From Flavobacterium sp. UBA5153 (GTDB lineage: Bacteria; Bacteroidota; Bacteroidia; Flavobacteriales; Flavobacteriaceae): DNA of 46,079 nt. The notes under the pieces are model-generated. The model saw only the letters and a list, made by a program, of their open reading frames with translations, had not been told where the DNA came from and ran no database searches. The translations under genes were made by a program, and so were the position numbers. Positions 38,841 through 46,079 of the stretch are shown in pieces (position 1 is the stretch's first letter; every line of letters begins with the position of its first letter). The DNA lies in assembly GCA_002413745.1 (NCBI GenBank), contig DHXP01000045.1:1-46079 (forward strand), written 5' to 3'.

Positions 38841-39815
38841 ATGAAAAACATTGCCATCATTATGGGCGGATATTCAAGCGAATATAAAATTTCCTTAATC
38901 AGCGGAAACGTCGTCTATCAATTTCTTGACAAAACCAAATTCAAGGGTTTTCGCATCCATATTTTCAAGGAAAAATGGGTGTATGTCGACGACAAAGACG
39001 CTGAATTTCCCATTGACAAAAATGATTTTTCGGTAATGGCGAACGGAACTAAAATCACTTTCGACTGTGTTTTCAACGCTATTCACGGCACGCCGGGCGA
39101 AGACGGATTGATGCAGGCCTATTTTGAATTAATAGGAATGCCGCAAACTTCCTGCGATTATTATCAGGCGGCACTAACCTTTAACAAACGCGATTTATTG
39201 TCGGTTTTGAAACCTTACGGCATAAAAACCGCCACTTCTTATTACATGAACAAAGGCGAACATATCGATACCGCCGCAATCGTGAAAACCGTGGGCTTGC
39301 CTTGTTTTGTAAAACCAAATAAATCGGGTTCCAGTTTTGGAATATCCAAAGTAAAAACCGCCAACGAATTGCCCATTGCCATCGAAATCGCTTACAAAGA
39401 AGACAATGAAATCATCATTGAAAGTTTCCTCGACGGCACCGAAGTTTCCGTTGGAGTAATCAATTATAAAGGAAAAGTAACCGTTTTGCCCATCACCGAA
39501 ATTGTTTCTGGTAATGACTTTTTCGATTATGAAGCCAAATACCACGGAAAATCACAGGAAATCACGCCTGCCAGAATCTCCGACGAAATGGCACAAAAAG
39601 TAAGCGAAATTGCAAAACATGCCTACGAAATCCTAAAAATGAAAGGTTTTTCAAGAAGCGAATTCATATTTGTAAACGGAGAACCTTATATGCTGGAAAT
39701 GAACACCATTCCTGGCCTCACCACCGAAAGTTTGATTCCGCAACAAGCCAAGGCAGCAGGAATTTCACTGGAGGATTTGTTTACCAATGCCATAGAATTG
39801 GCTTCGCCTGAATAA
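38841..39815 (+). CDS. ddl: D-alanine--D-alanine ligase
   Basis: About 324 aa from ATG 38841 (MKNIAIIMGGYSSEYKISLISG). An upstream in-frame ATG at 38805 reads through a repeat-like leader (attcgtgaaattcatg) and is rejected. ATP-grasp motifs are intact: NAIHGTPGEDGLMQAYFE, PCFVKPNKSGSSFGISK, IIIESFLDGTEVSVGV and YMLEMNTIPGLTTESLIPQQA (in parts). It makes the D-Ala-D-Ala dipeptide for peptidoglycan. coaD follows after 31 nt. Confidence 0.95.
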   Translation: MKNIAIIMGGYSSEYKISLISGNVVYQFLDKTKFKGFRIHIFKEKWVYVDDKDAEFPIDKNDFSVMANGTKITFDCVFNAIHGTPGEDGLMQAYFELIGMPQTSCDYYQAALTFNKRDLLSVLKPYGIKTATSYYMNKGEHIDTAAIVKTVGLPCFVKPNKSGSSFGISKVKTANELPIAIEIAYKEDNEIIIESFLDGTEVSVGVINYKGKVTVLPITEIVSGNDFFDYEAKYHGKSQEITPARISDEMAQKVSEIAKHAYEILKMKGFSRSEFIFVNGEPYMLEMNTIPGLTTESLIPQQAKAAGISLEDLFTNAIELASPE

Positions 39816-39846
39816 CTGATTATTTTAAATAAACTCAACTAAAAAA

Positions 39847-40305
39847 ATGAGAAAAGCCATATTTCCGGGATCGTTTGACCCTATAACCTTGGGCCACGAA
39901 GATATTATCAGAAGAGGAATTCCGCTATTTGACGAAATTGTAATTGCCATTGGCGTCAATGCCGAGAAAAAATATATGTTTTCAATTGAAGACAGGAAAC
40001 GATTCATCGAAGAAACTTTCAAAGACGAGCCAAAGGTTTCTATCATAGTTTATGAAGGTCTAACGATTGATTTATGTCACAAAATAAACGCTAATTTTAT
40101 TCTCCGTGGATTGCGCAATCCTGCCGATTTCGAGTTCGAAAAAGCCATAGCGCACACCAATAGACGCCTATCAAAAATAGAAACCGTGTTTTTATTGACC
40201 GCTTCAAAAACATCCTATATAAGTTCCAGCATCGTTAGAGACGTTATCCGCAACGGTGGTGAATATGAATTGTTGGTTCCTGAAGCCGTGAGAGTGAAAA
40301 AATAG
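39847..40305 (+). CDS. coaD: Phosphopantetheine adenylyltransferase
   Basis: This 152-aa enzyme of coenzyme A synthesis adenylates 4'-phosphopantetheine. The nucleotidyltransferase motif FPGSFDPITLGHEDI (TxGH) is at the N-terminus. ILRGLRNPADFEFEKAIAHTNR (in part) and SYISSSIVRDVIRNGG, the ISSS-type motif, follow. Probably co-transcribed with ddl. Confidence 0.96.
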   Translation: MRKAIFPGSFDPITLGHEDIIRRGIPLFDEIVIAIGVNAEKKYMFSIEDRKRFIEETFKDEPKVSIIVYEGLTIDLCHKINANFILRGLRNPADFEFEKAIAHTNRRLSKIETVFLLTASKTSYISSSIVRDVIRNGGEYELLVPEAVRVKK

Positions 40306-40372
40306 TATTCAGCATAAACTTGTAAAAGGCAGTATTTAGCCTTATTTTCGCAGAATTAAAACATATCAAATA

Positions 40373-40951
40373 ATGAATATAGAAAAAGAATTAAATAAAC
40401 GCAGCGGATCTAAATGTGAACTATGTGCAGCCACTGAAAACTTAAAAGTATATGAAGTTCTGCCTACAAGAAAAGGAGGAATCGACGAAAGTATATTGGC
40501 TTGCAGTACGTGTATAGACCAAATTGAGAATCCGGAAAATGTAGATTTAAACCATTGGAGATGTTTGAATGACAGCATGTGGAGCGAACATACTCCAGTA
40601 CAAGTGGTTGTTTGGAGAATGTTAAGTCGCCTGCGTGCAGCAGGTTGGCCTCAAGAATTACTAGATCAGATGTATTTAGATGAAGATACTTTGGCTTGGG
40701 CCCAAGCAACTGGTGAAGGCGAAGAAGACGAAAATAAAGTTATACACCGTGACGTAAATGGAGTAATTCTTGAATCCGGAGATTCAGTAGTTTTGGTAAA
40801 AGATTTGAAAGTAAAAGGTTCCAGTATGGTCACTAAACAGGGAACTGCAGTGCGTAACATTAGGCTAGACTATGAAAATGCCGAATATATTGAAGGAAAA
40901 GTGGATGGTCAGCAAATCGTAATCATCACAAAATACGTGAAGAAAATATAA
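40373..40951 (+). CDS. phnA: PhnA/YjdM-family zinc-ribbon protein
   Basis: This 192-aa protein starts with a zinc ribbon (KCELCAATENL with CxxC, partner ILACSTC with CxxC). A helical middle (WRMLSRLRAAGWPQELLDQMY) follows, and it ends with the PhnA beta domain: VIHRDVNGVILESGDSVVLVKDLKVKGSSMVTKQGT (in parts) and VDGQQIVIITKYVKKI. Despite the 'alkylphosphonate uptake' name, the family is not part of C-P lyase and its function is unclear. Longer than E. coli YjdM by an N-terminal extension. Confidence 0.88.
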   Translation: MNIEKELNKRSGSKCELCAATENLKVYEVLPTRKGGIDESILACSTCIDQIENPENVDLNHWRCLNDSMWSEHTPVQVVVWRMLSRLRAAGWPQELLDQMYLDEDTLAWAQATGEGEEDENKVIHRDVNGVILESGDSVVLVKDLKVKGSSMVTKQGTAVRNIRLDYENAEYIEGKVDGQQIVIITKYVKKI

Positions 40952-40985
40952 CATAAAGTATTATTTTTAAACTACTTGTGCTTCA

Positions 40986-41022
40986 AAAAAAAGGCATTAC
41001 GAAAATCGTAATGCCTTTTTTA
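40986..41022. terminator. Bidirectional terminator between phnA and the SulP gene
   Basis: aaggcattacga-aaa-tcgtaatgcctt is a perfect stem flanked by A-run and T-run on opposite sides. It serves both convergent genes. Confidence 0.88.
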
Positions 41023-41027
41023 ATTCC

Positions 41028-42563
41028 TTAAATTTTATCAACCACCATATATATTGGATCTTCCATAATATTCACATCAATAATGGCTTCTGCATTATTG
41101 AGTAATTGTATGCAATCTTTGCTCAAATGTCGCAAGTGTACTTTCTTGCCAATCTTACTATAACGTTGGGTAACGACATTCAATGCTTCGATGGCGGACA
41201 TATCGGCAATTCGGCTTTCTCTGAAATCAATAATTACTTCGTTTGGATCATTGGAAACATCGAATTTTTCTGCAAATGCAGTAGTTGAAGCAAAAAATAA
41301 TGGACCATATATTTCATAGTGCTTCACCCCATTTTCATCAATGTATTTTTTAGCTCGAATTCTTTTGGCACTTTCCCAAGCAAAAACCAAAGCAGAAATG
41401 ATGACACCAATCAAAACTGCCAAAGCCAAATTATGCAATAAAACCGTGATTAAAGCCACTATTACCACAAGAAAAACATCCTGTTTTGGCATTTTATTGA
41501 ATATTTTTAAACTCGCCCATTCAAAAGTTCCAATGGCAACCATAATCATTACTCCGACTAAAGCAGCCATCGGTAATTGCTCAATAATTGGCGCACCAAA
41601 TAAAATAATTATAAGAATAGTCAACGAAGCAACGATTCCAGACAAACGAGCTCTTGAACCCGCAGAAAGATTCACCAATGTTTGGGCTATCATGGGACAG
41701 CCACCCATACCAAAGAAAAATCCATTCAATATATTGGAACTTCCTTGCGCAATACATTCACGATTTCCATTTCCCTTTGTTTCTGTCATCTCATCGACTA
41801 AGTTTAAAGTCAGCAATCCTTCAGTTAATCCAACCGCAGCCATAATCAAGGCATAAGGAAAAATCAATTTTAGAGTATCCAAATTGATTGGAATATTCGG
41901 AATATGAAATGGTGGAAAACCACCACTTATGGAGGCAATATCTTTAACTGTTTTGGTTTCAATTCCCAAGAAAAAAACCAACATAAAAACAACAATAATA
42001 GCCACTAATGAAGCTGGAACCGCTTTGGTTAATTTTGGCACAAACACTACAATCCCAATAGTCAAAGCAACTAAAGAAGCCATAATATACATTGGACTTC
42101 CAGAAAGCCAAACACTTTCATTATTTAAAATTGTTTTAAACTGCTCCAATTGAGCCATAAATATTATAATCGCCAATCCATTTACAAATCCAAACATTAC
42201 GGGATGTGGCACCAAACGTATAAATTTTCCAAGTTTAAAAACACCTACCAAAATTTGCAAAACCCCTGCTAAAGCAACTGCCGCAAAAACGTATTCCAAA
42301 CCATTCGATTTCATTAAAGCTATCAACACAATCACCGTTGCTCCTGCTCCTCCCGAAACCATTCCGGGTCTTCCTCCAAATATTGCAGTTACAAGACCTG
42401 CTATAAAAGCGGCATACAAACCCATCAACGGTGGAAAACCTGCTAATATAGCAAACGACAGCGATTCAGGAATCATGGTCATGGCAACAGTAAGACCTGC
42501 CAAAACTTCTGTTTTGTAATTTACCTTTTGTGAGAAATCAAATAAGTTAAATATTTTTTTCAT
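41028..42563 (-). CDS. SulP-family anion transporter with STAS domain
   Basis: This 511-aa membrane protein begins with LAGLTVAMTMIPESLSFAILAGFPPLMGLYAAF, split over helices 1-2, the SulP signature. It has about a dozen hydrophobic segments up to residue 390, including GSSNILNGFFFGMGGCPMIAQT. A cytoplasmic STAS domain (about 410-511; VIIDFRESRIADMSAIEALN) ends it. Members carry sulfate, bicarbonate or other anions, often with Na+; the substrate is not determinable here. No carbonic anhydrase is adjacent. A perfect 18-bp inverted repeat lies 15 nt upstream of the start codon. Confidence 0.92.
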   Translation of the reverse strand: MKKIFNLFDFSQKVNYKTEVLAGLTVAMTMIPESLSFAILAGFPPLMGLYAAFIAGLVTAIFGGRPGMVSGGAGATVIVLIALMKSNGLEYVFAAVALAGVLQILVGVFKLGKFIRLVPHPVMFGFVNGLAIIIFMAQLEQFKTILNNESVWLSGSPMYIMASLVALTIGIVVFVPKLTKAVPASLVAIIVVFMLVFFLGIETKTVKDIASISGGFPPFHIPNIPINLDTLKLIFPYALIMAAVGLTEGLLTLNLVDEMTETKGNGNRECIAQGSSNILNGFFFGMGGCPMIAQTLVNLSAGSRARLSGIVASLTILIIILFGAPIIEQLPMAALVGVMIMVAIGTFEWASLKIFNKMPKQDVFLVVIVALITVLLHNLALAVLIGVIISALVFAWESAKRIRAKKYIDENGVKHYEIYGPLFFASTTAFAEKFDVSNDPNEVIIDFRESRIADMSAIEALNVVTQRYSKIGKKVHLRHLSKDCIQLLNNAEAIIDVNIMEDPIYMVVDKI

Positions 42564-42578
42564 ATAATAATAAAATAG

Positions 42579-42617
42579 TTTGTGATACTATTTCATACAA
42601 TGAAATAGTATCACAAA
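42579..42617 (-). promoter_or_regulatory. Perfect 18-bp inverted repeat in the SulP gene leader
   Basis: Arms tttgtgatactatttcat (42579-42596) and its exact complement (42600-42617) surround aca. It ends 15 nt before the start codon, so as RNA it would be a strong hairpin next to the ribosome site; as DNA it would be a large dyad operator. Confidence 0.65.
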
Positions 42618-42832
42618 AATTTAGATAAAATGTTTTTGGAAGTAATCCCTCGATTTAAAGACTATAGATCAAGGAGGAGTAACAACGATAAAATGAGTAG
42701 TATTTTCCATAATATGATGCAAAATTAAACTTTTTAAGCAAAAAACAAAAACCAATTTTAAAAATACGAAAAACCAAAAAAATAGTTTTTGGTAAAAGTT
42801 AAATAAATAAAAAATAGATTACTGGCTACTAA
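42618..42832. other. Gap between the SulP and helicase genes
   Basis: AT-rich. Apart from short complementary bits (cctcgat / atcaagg near 42648-42680) nothing stands out. The helicase gene ends at 42833 without an obvious terminator hairpin. Confidence 0.3.
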
Positions 42833-44179
42833 TTAATCCTCCTCTTTCTTGATAACCTTTCGGGCAACTTCGATTTTAAACTTCTTACCTTTCATTTTTT
42901 CATCCTTGATGTTATGAAGCAAGTCCTTGACCTTGTTGAATTTGACGGCGGCAAATGAAATAAAATCCTTTACTTCGATTAATCCCAAATCGCCTTTTTC
43001 GAGTTTTCCTTTTTGGGAAAAGAAACCCACAATATCAATTTTATTTAATTTATTTTTCTTTCCGCCACTAATGTAAACGGTTTGAAATTCTGGCGGTTTT
43101 GGTAAGGTTGTGCAGTTGTCCACTTTCAGGACTTCCATCCCGTAATCAATATAATCCATCTTTTTCTCGCTTTCGTGAACGATAATATACGCCGTTCCTG
43201 ACGCTAACATTCTCGCCGTCCTACCGTTTCTGTGCGTAAATTCGTCTTCCTTGGAAGGCAAATGATAATGGATTACGTTTTTCATTTCAGGAATATCGAG
43301 TCCGCGCGCGGCCAAATCCGTAGTAATCAAATAACTCACACTTCCGTTTCTGAACTGGATTAAAGCGCGTTCCCGCTCGTCCTGATCCGTTCCGCCGTGA
43401 TAATAAGTAGCATAAATTCCTTTTTCGTTCAAGGTGTCGCTAATACGTTCTGCGGCATCACGATGATTGCAAAACACTAATGCTGATTGTGATTTTAACG
43501 AACAAATCAGGTTGAACAAACTCCCGATTTTATCTTTCTCTTTCGAAACGACCATTTTCATGGCAAGGTTGGTTGCTTCTTCTTCGCTTGGAATAAAATC
43601 CAAAATCGTTGGATTGACAACTCTCGTGTATTTTGGAATCTCGATATCAGAAGTTGCCGAAACCAAAACGCGTTTGTTCAGTTTAGATAATTTTCCAATG
43701 ATGAACGACATTTGTTCGTGAAAACCCAACTGCAAGGACTTGTCAAATTCGTCAAGAATCAAGGTTTCTATTTTGTCCAGACGAAAAGTGCCTCGGTCAA
43801 TATGATCGGCAATTCGACCTGGAGTTCCAATTAAAACTGCCGGAGGATTGCTCAAATTCTTGATTTCGGTATCGATGGAATGCCCACCATAACAAACATT
43901 TACTTTATAATCTGTCCCCATTTTTTTCCAAACTTGCTCAATTTGCAAACCTAATTCTCTTGAAGGGACCAGAATCAAACATTGAACAGAAAGAATTTCG
44001 GGTTTCAACATTTCGAAAATGGGCAACAAAAAAGCCAGTGTTTTCCCCGAACCTGTTGGCGAAAGCAGTAAAACATTGTTGTCGCTCAAAATGGTTTCTT
44101 GGGCGGCAATTTGCATTGCGTTTAGGCTTTCGATGCCTAAATTGAGGAGTATATTGTTGGAATGGTGTTTTTTATTCAT
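42833..44179 (-). CDS. dbpA: DEAD-box RNA helicase, DbpA-like
   Basis: This 448-aa protein has all core helicase motifs: Walker A SPTGSGKT, PSRELG, GTPGR, motif II DEFD in LILDEFDKS (Phe replaces Ala of DEAD), SAT, ARGLDIP and HRNGRTAR. The C-terminal ~75 residues (KNKLNKIDIVGFFSQKGKL through KFKIEVARKVI) form a DbpA-type RNA-binding RRM. E. coli DbpA is activated by 23S rRNA helix 92; the same ribosome-assembly role is likely. Its -7 box lies 4 nt before the ATG, implying a leaderless mRNA. Confidence 0.9.
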   Translation of the reverse strand: MNKKHHSNNILLNLGIESLNAMQIAAQETILSDNNVLLLSPTGSGKTLAFLLPIFEMLKPEILSVQCLILVPSRELGLQIEQVWKKMGTDYKVNVCYGGHSIDTEIKNLSNPPAVLIGTPGRIADHIDRGTFRLDKIETLILDEFDKSLQLGFHEQMSFIIGKLSKLNKRVLVSATSDIEIPKYTRVVNPTILDFIPSEEEATNLAMKMVVSKEKDKIGSLFNLICSLKSQSALVFCNHRDAAERISDTLNEKGIYATYYHGGTDQDERERALIQFRNGSVSYLITTDLAARGLDIPEMKNVIHYHLPSKEDEFTHRNGRTARMLASGTAYIIVHESEKKMDYIDYGMEVLKVDNCTTLPKPPEFQTVYISGGKKNKLNKIDIVGFFSQKGKLEKGDLGLIEVKDFISFAAVKFNKVKDLLHNIKDEKMKGKKFKIEVARKVIKKEED

Positions 44180-44183
44180 TTTG

Positions 44184-44191
44184 CAAAGGTA
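44184..44191 (-). promoter_or_regulatory. -7 box of dbpA (TACCTTTG), 4 nt before the ATG
   Basis: An exact TAnnTTTG match on the minus strand; the spacing to ATG is caaa. Transcription should start at or within a few bases of the start codon. Confidence 0.6.
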
Positions 44192-44315
44192 AAATGAATT
44201 ATGGTTTTTAAGTTACGAATTGTGATTTTTGTGGAAAGCTTCATTTTATTGCAAACAGAAAACGAAAACTATTTAAAAATAATTACATTTGAATTCTATT
44301 CATAAAATCTTAAAT

Positions 44316-46049
44316 ATGAAATTCATTACTGTAATTTTTTTATTAATTTCATTGACTATTTCTTCTCAAAACACTAATAAATACGACACTCTTTTTGAAA
44401 AAGGTAATGGTAATCAATCAGCTACATACCCAGAAACTATCCGCTATTATGCACTTTTGGCAAAAAATTTTTCAACCATAAAAATGCAAGAAATGGGATT
44501 AACTGATTGTGGAGAACCATTGCATATCGTAATTTTTAATCCCGAGAAGGAGTTTGATTTTGAAAATATTAAAAAAAATAAGGCTATACTATTGGTTAAT
44601 AATGGTATTCATGCAGGGGAACCAGATGGAATAGATGCCACTATGCAATTGTTAAGAGATTTAGCTTTAGGTAAAATTAAAATTCCAAAAAACACCGTTA
44701 TAGTAACTATCCCGGTTTATAATATAGGAGGTGCTTTAAATAGAAATTCAACAACTAGGGTTAATCAAGATGGACCAGAATTATATGGTTTTCGCGGAAA
44801 TGGAAGGAATTATGATTTGAATCGAGATTTCATCAAATCGGACACAAGAAATACAAAAAGTTTTGCAGAAATATTTTATAAAATCAATCCTGATGTTTTT
44901 ATTGATAATCATGTGAGTGATGGAGCCGATTATCAGTATAAACTAACCTACATTATGACTCAAAAAAACAAATTAGGGTCTTTATTAGGAAACTATATGG
45001 ATTCTAAAATGGTGCCTAGCCTAGTCCTTGCTCTAAAAAAGAAGAATATTGAAGTTACCCCTTATGTAAATGCTTTTAACGAAACACCTGATAATGGTTT
45101 TTCCCAGTTTTTTGATAGTCCACGATACTCTACAGGATACACTTCTTTATTCAACACTATTGGATTCGTTGTAGAAACGCACATGTTAAAAAAATATGCT
45201 GAACGTGTGAAGGCAACTTATGAATTCATGGATGCTGCAATTTATTTTACAGATTCTAATTATCAAAAGATAAAAGAGATGCGATTGAAAAATGAAGAAC
45301 AATATGCTCCTGAAAAATCTTACACTTTAAAATGGGAACTTGACACTACAAAAGTGACAAAATTTTCCTTTTTAGGTTTTGAAGCAAAGCACAAAAAAAG
45401 TGAAGTTACCACAGGAAATAGATTGTATTATGATAGAACAAAACCATACGAAAAAGATATTCCCTACCAAAAGGAATTCAAATCATCAAAAGAAATCATA
45501 ATTCCGGATGCCTATCTTGTTCCAAAATCATTTTGGAATATTATAGAATTGCTTAAAAATAATCATATTTCTTTCACTCAACTAAAACAAGATACCCTAA
45601 TTGAAGTGGAAAGTTATAGAATTTCAGATTACAAAACTTCAAATTCGGCTTATGAAGGGCATTATTTACACAAAGACACCAAGACAATTTCCAAGATGGA
45701 AAAAATTGCATTTTCTAAAGGAGATTTTATTTTTTCAACCAAACAAAAAGGAGTAAAATATTTAATAGAAACCTTAGAACCCGAAGGAATTGATTCGTTT
45801 TTCAACTGGAATTTTTTCGACACTATGCTTCAACAAAAAGAAGGCTATTCTGACTATGTTTTTGAAGACACGGCAACCAAATTTTTGAAAGAAAACCCTA
45901 AAATCCTGGCTGAATTGGAACAAAAAAAATTAGATGATCCTGTTTTTAGAGAAAATCCTGACGCACAATTAGACTGGGTTTACAAACATTCTGTCTATTA
46001 TGAAAAAGCACATTTGCAATATCCTATTTATCGTATATTGCATTATTAA
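44316..46049 (+). CDS. Exported M14-family zinc carboxypeptidase-like protein
   Basis: About 577 aa from ATG 44316 with signal peptide MKFITVIFLLISLTISSQ. An in-frame TTG at 44289 gives a poorer signal and is rejected. Zinc ligands are in NGIHAGEPDG (HxxE) and DNHVSDGADY (His). The catalytic Glu is in GFVVETHML. Substrate-binding Arg/Asn are probably in GFRGNGRNYDLNRDF. The C-terminal ~200 residues form a lineage-specific domain. It probably trims peptides in the periplasm. The tail KAHLQYPIYRILHY ends 7 nt before an IS end. Confidence 0.88.
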   Translation: MKFITVIFLLISLTISSQNTNKYDTLFEKGNGNQSATYPETIRYYALLAKNFSTIKMQEMGLTDCGEPLHIVIFNPEKEFDFENIKKNKAILLVNNGIHAGEPDGIDATMQLLRDLALGKIKIPKNTVIVTIPVYNIGGALNRNSTTRVNQDGPELYGFRGNGRNYDLNRDFIKSDTRNTKSFAEIFYKINPDVFIDNHVSDGADYQYKLTYIMTQKNKLGSLLGNYMDSKMVPSLVLALKKKNIEVTPYVNAFNETPDNGFSQFFDSPRYSTGYTSLFNTIGFVVETHMLKKYAERVKATYEFMDAAIYFTDSNYQKIKEMRLKNEEQYAPEKSYTLKWELDTTKVTKFSFLGFEAKHKKSEVTTGNRLYYDRTKPYEKDIPYQKEFKSSKEIIIPDAYLVPKSFWNIIELLKNNHISFTQLKQDTLIEVESYRISDYKTSNSAYEGHYLHKDTKTISKMEKIAFSKGDFIFSTKQKGVKYLIETLEPEGIDSFFNWNFFDTMLQQKEGYSDYVFEDTATKFLKENPKILAELEQKKLDDPVFRENPDAQLDWVYKHSVYYEKAHLQYPIYRILHY

Positions 46050-46056
46050 AAAAAAA

Positions 46057-46079
46057 CCGTTGGGTGTAATTAGTTTTTG
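46057..46079. mobile_element. End of another IS982-family copy, truncated by the window edge
   Basis: ccgttgggtgtaatta (46057-46072) is identical to 16 bases of the left terminal repeat of the IS at 34447. The following gtttttg is A/T-rich like both known ends. The body lies outside the window. Confidence 0.7.

Noticed and set aside
41341-41856. 171-codon plus-strand ORF within the SulP gene
   Set aside because: Antisense to the SulP transporter; no recognisable family.

Overview
The window looks like a chromosomal segment of a Flavobacterium-like member of the Bacteroidetes. The evidence is low G+C, many promoters with the Bacteroidetes TAnnTTTG -7 box, and lineage-typical proteins: DUF3276, DUF4249 beside a TonB-dependent receptor, a very long NusB, a cyclophilin-FKBP double PPIase, and monomeric isocitrate dehydrogenase. 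No tRNA, rRNA, CRISPR array, prophage or integrase was seen.

Layout. 1-7.3 kb: hemG, a PAS histidine kinase, pepT, nusB-yajC, an ABC exporter and a DUF3276 gene. 7.3-15.3 kb: a GH3 glucosidase, an amidohydrolase lipoprotein, a three-gene minus-strand set (PEBP, ChaB-like, copper-binding four-helix protein), csaA, a thioredoxin-like protein and the double PPIase. 15.3-20 kb: a large secreted GH2 galactosidase with a LamG insert, and a KdgF-type cupin. 20-34 kb: mostly housekeeping genes (M3 peptidase, trmD, rplS, icd, a TonB receptor/DUF4249 pair, thiN, rlmF, uvrB). 34-37 kb: an accessory strip with an IS982-family element inside a membrane-protein gene, and a HicBA toxin-antitoxin pair. 37-46 kb: rluD-PASTA divergent from ddl-coaD, then phnA, a SulP transporter, a DbpA-like helicase and an M14 peptidase. 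The end of another IS copy starts just before the window edge.

Main observation. Five accessory cargos sit between a complete core gene and a detached fragment of one end of that same gene. They are: the kinase (hemG 3' fragment at 1834-1884); GH3 (DUF3276 3' end plus terminator repeated at 9820-9937); the amidohydrolase-to-copper-protein block (csaA 3' fragment at 9938-10041); GH2 (PPIase promoter repeated at 19514-19545); and hicBA (rluD 3' end plus terminator repeated at 36006-36077). The fragments range from about 74% to 97% identical to the intact copies. This suggests repeated additive recombination with DNA from relatives, at different times and without an integrase. At 9820-10041 two fragments lie back to back and preserve what looks like the ancestral convergent DUF3276/csaA junction.

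Repeats. Three copies of a structured intergenic element (A, B, C) share conserved flanks around unrelated stems, and one flanking base pair co-varies. A second palindromic family has one copy after uvrB and apparently two copies inside the rlmF reading frame, where they add peptide loops. Several simple palindromes and tandem repeats occur elsewhere.
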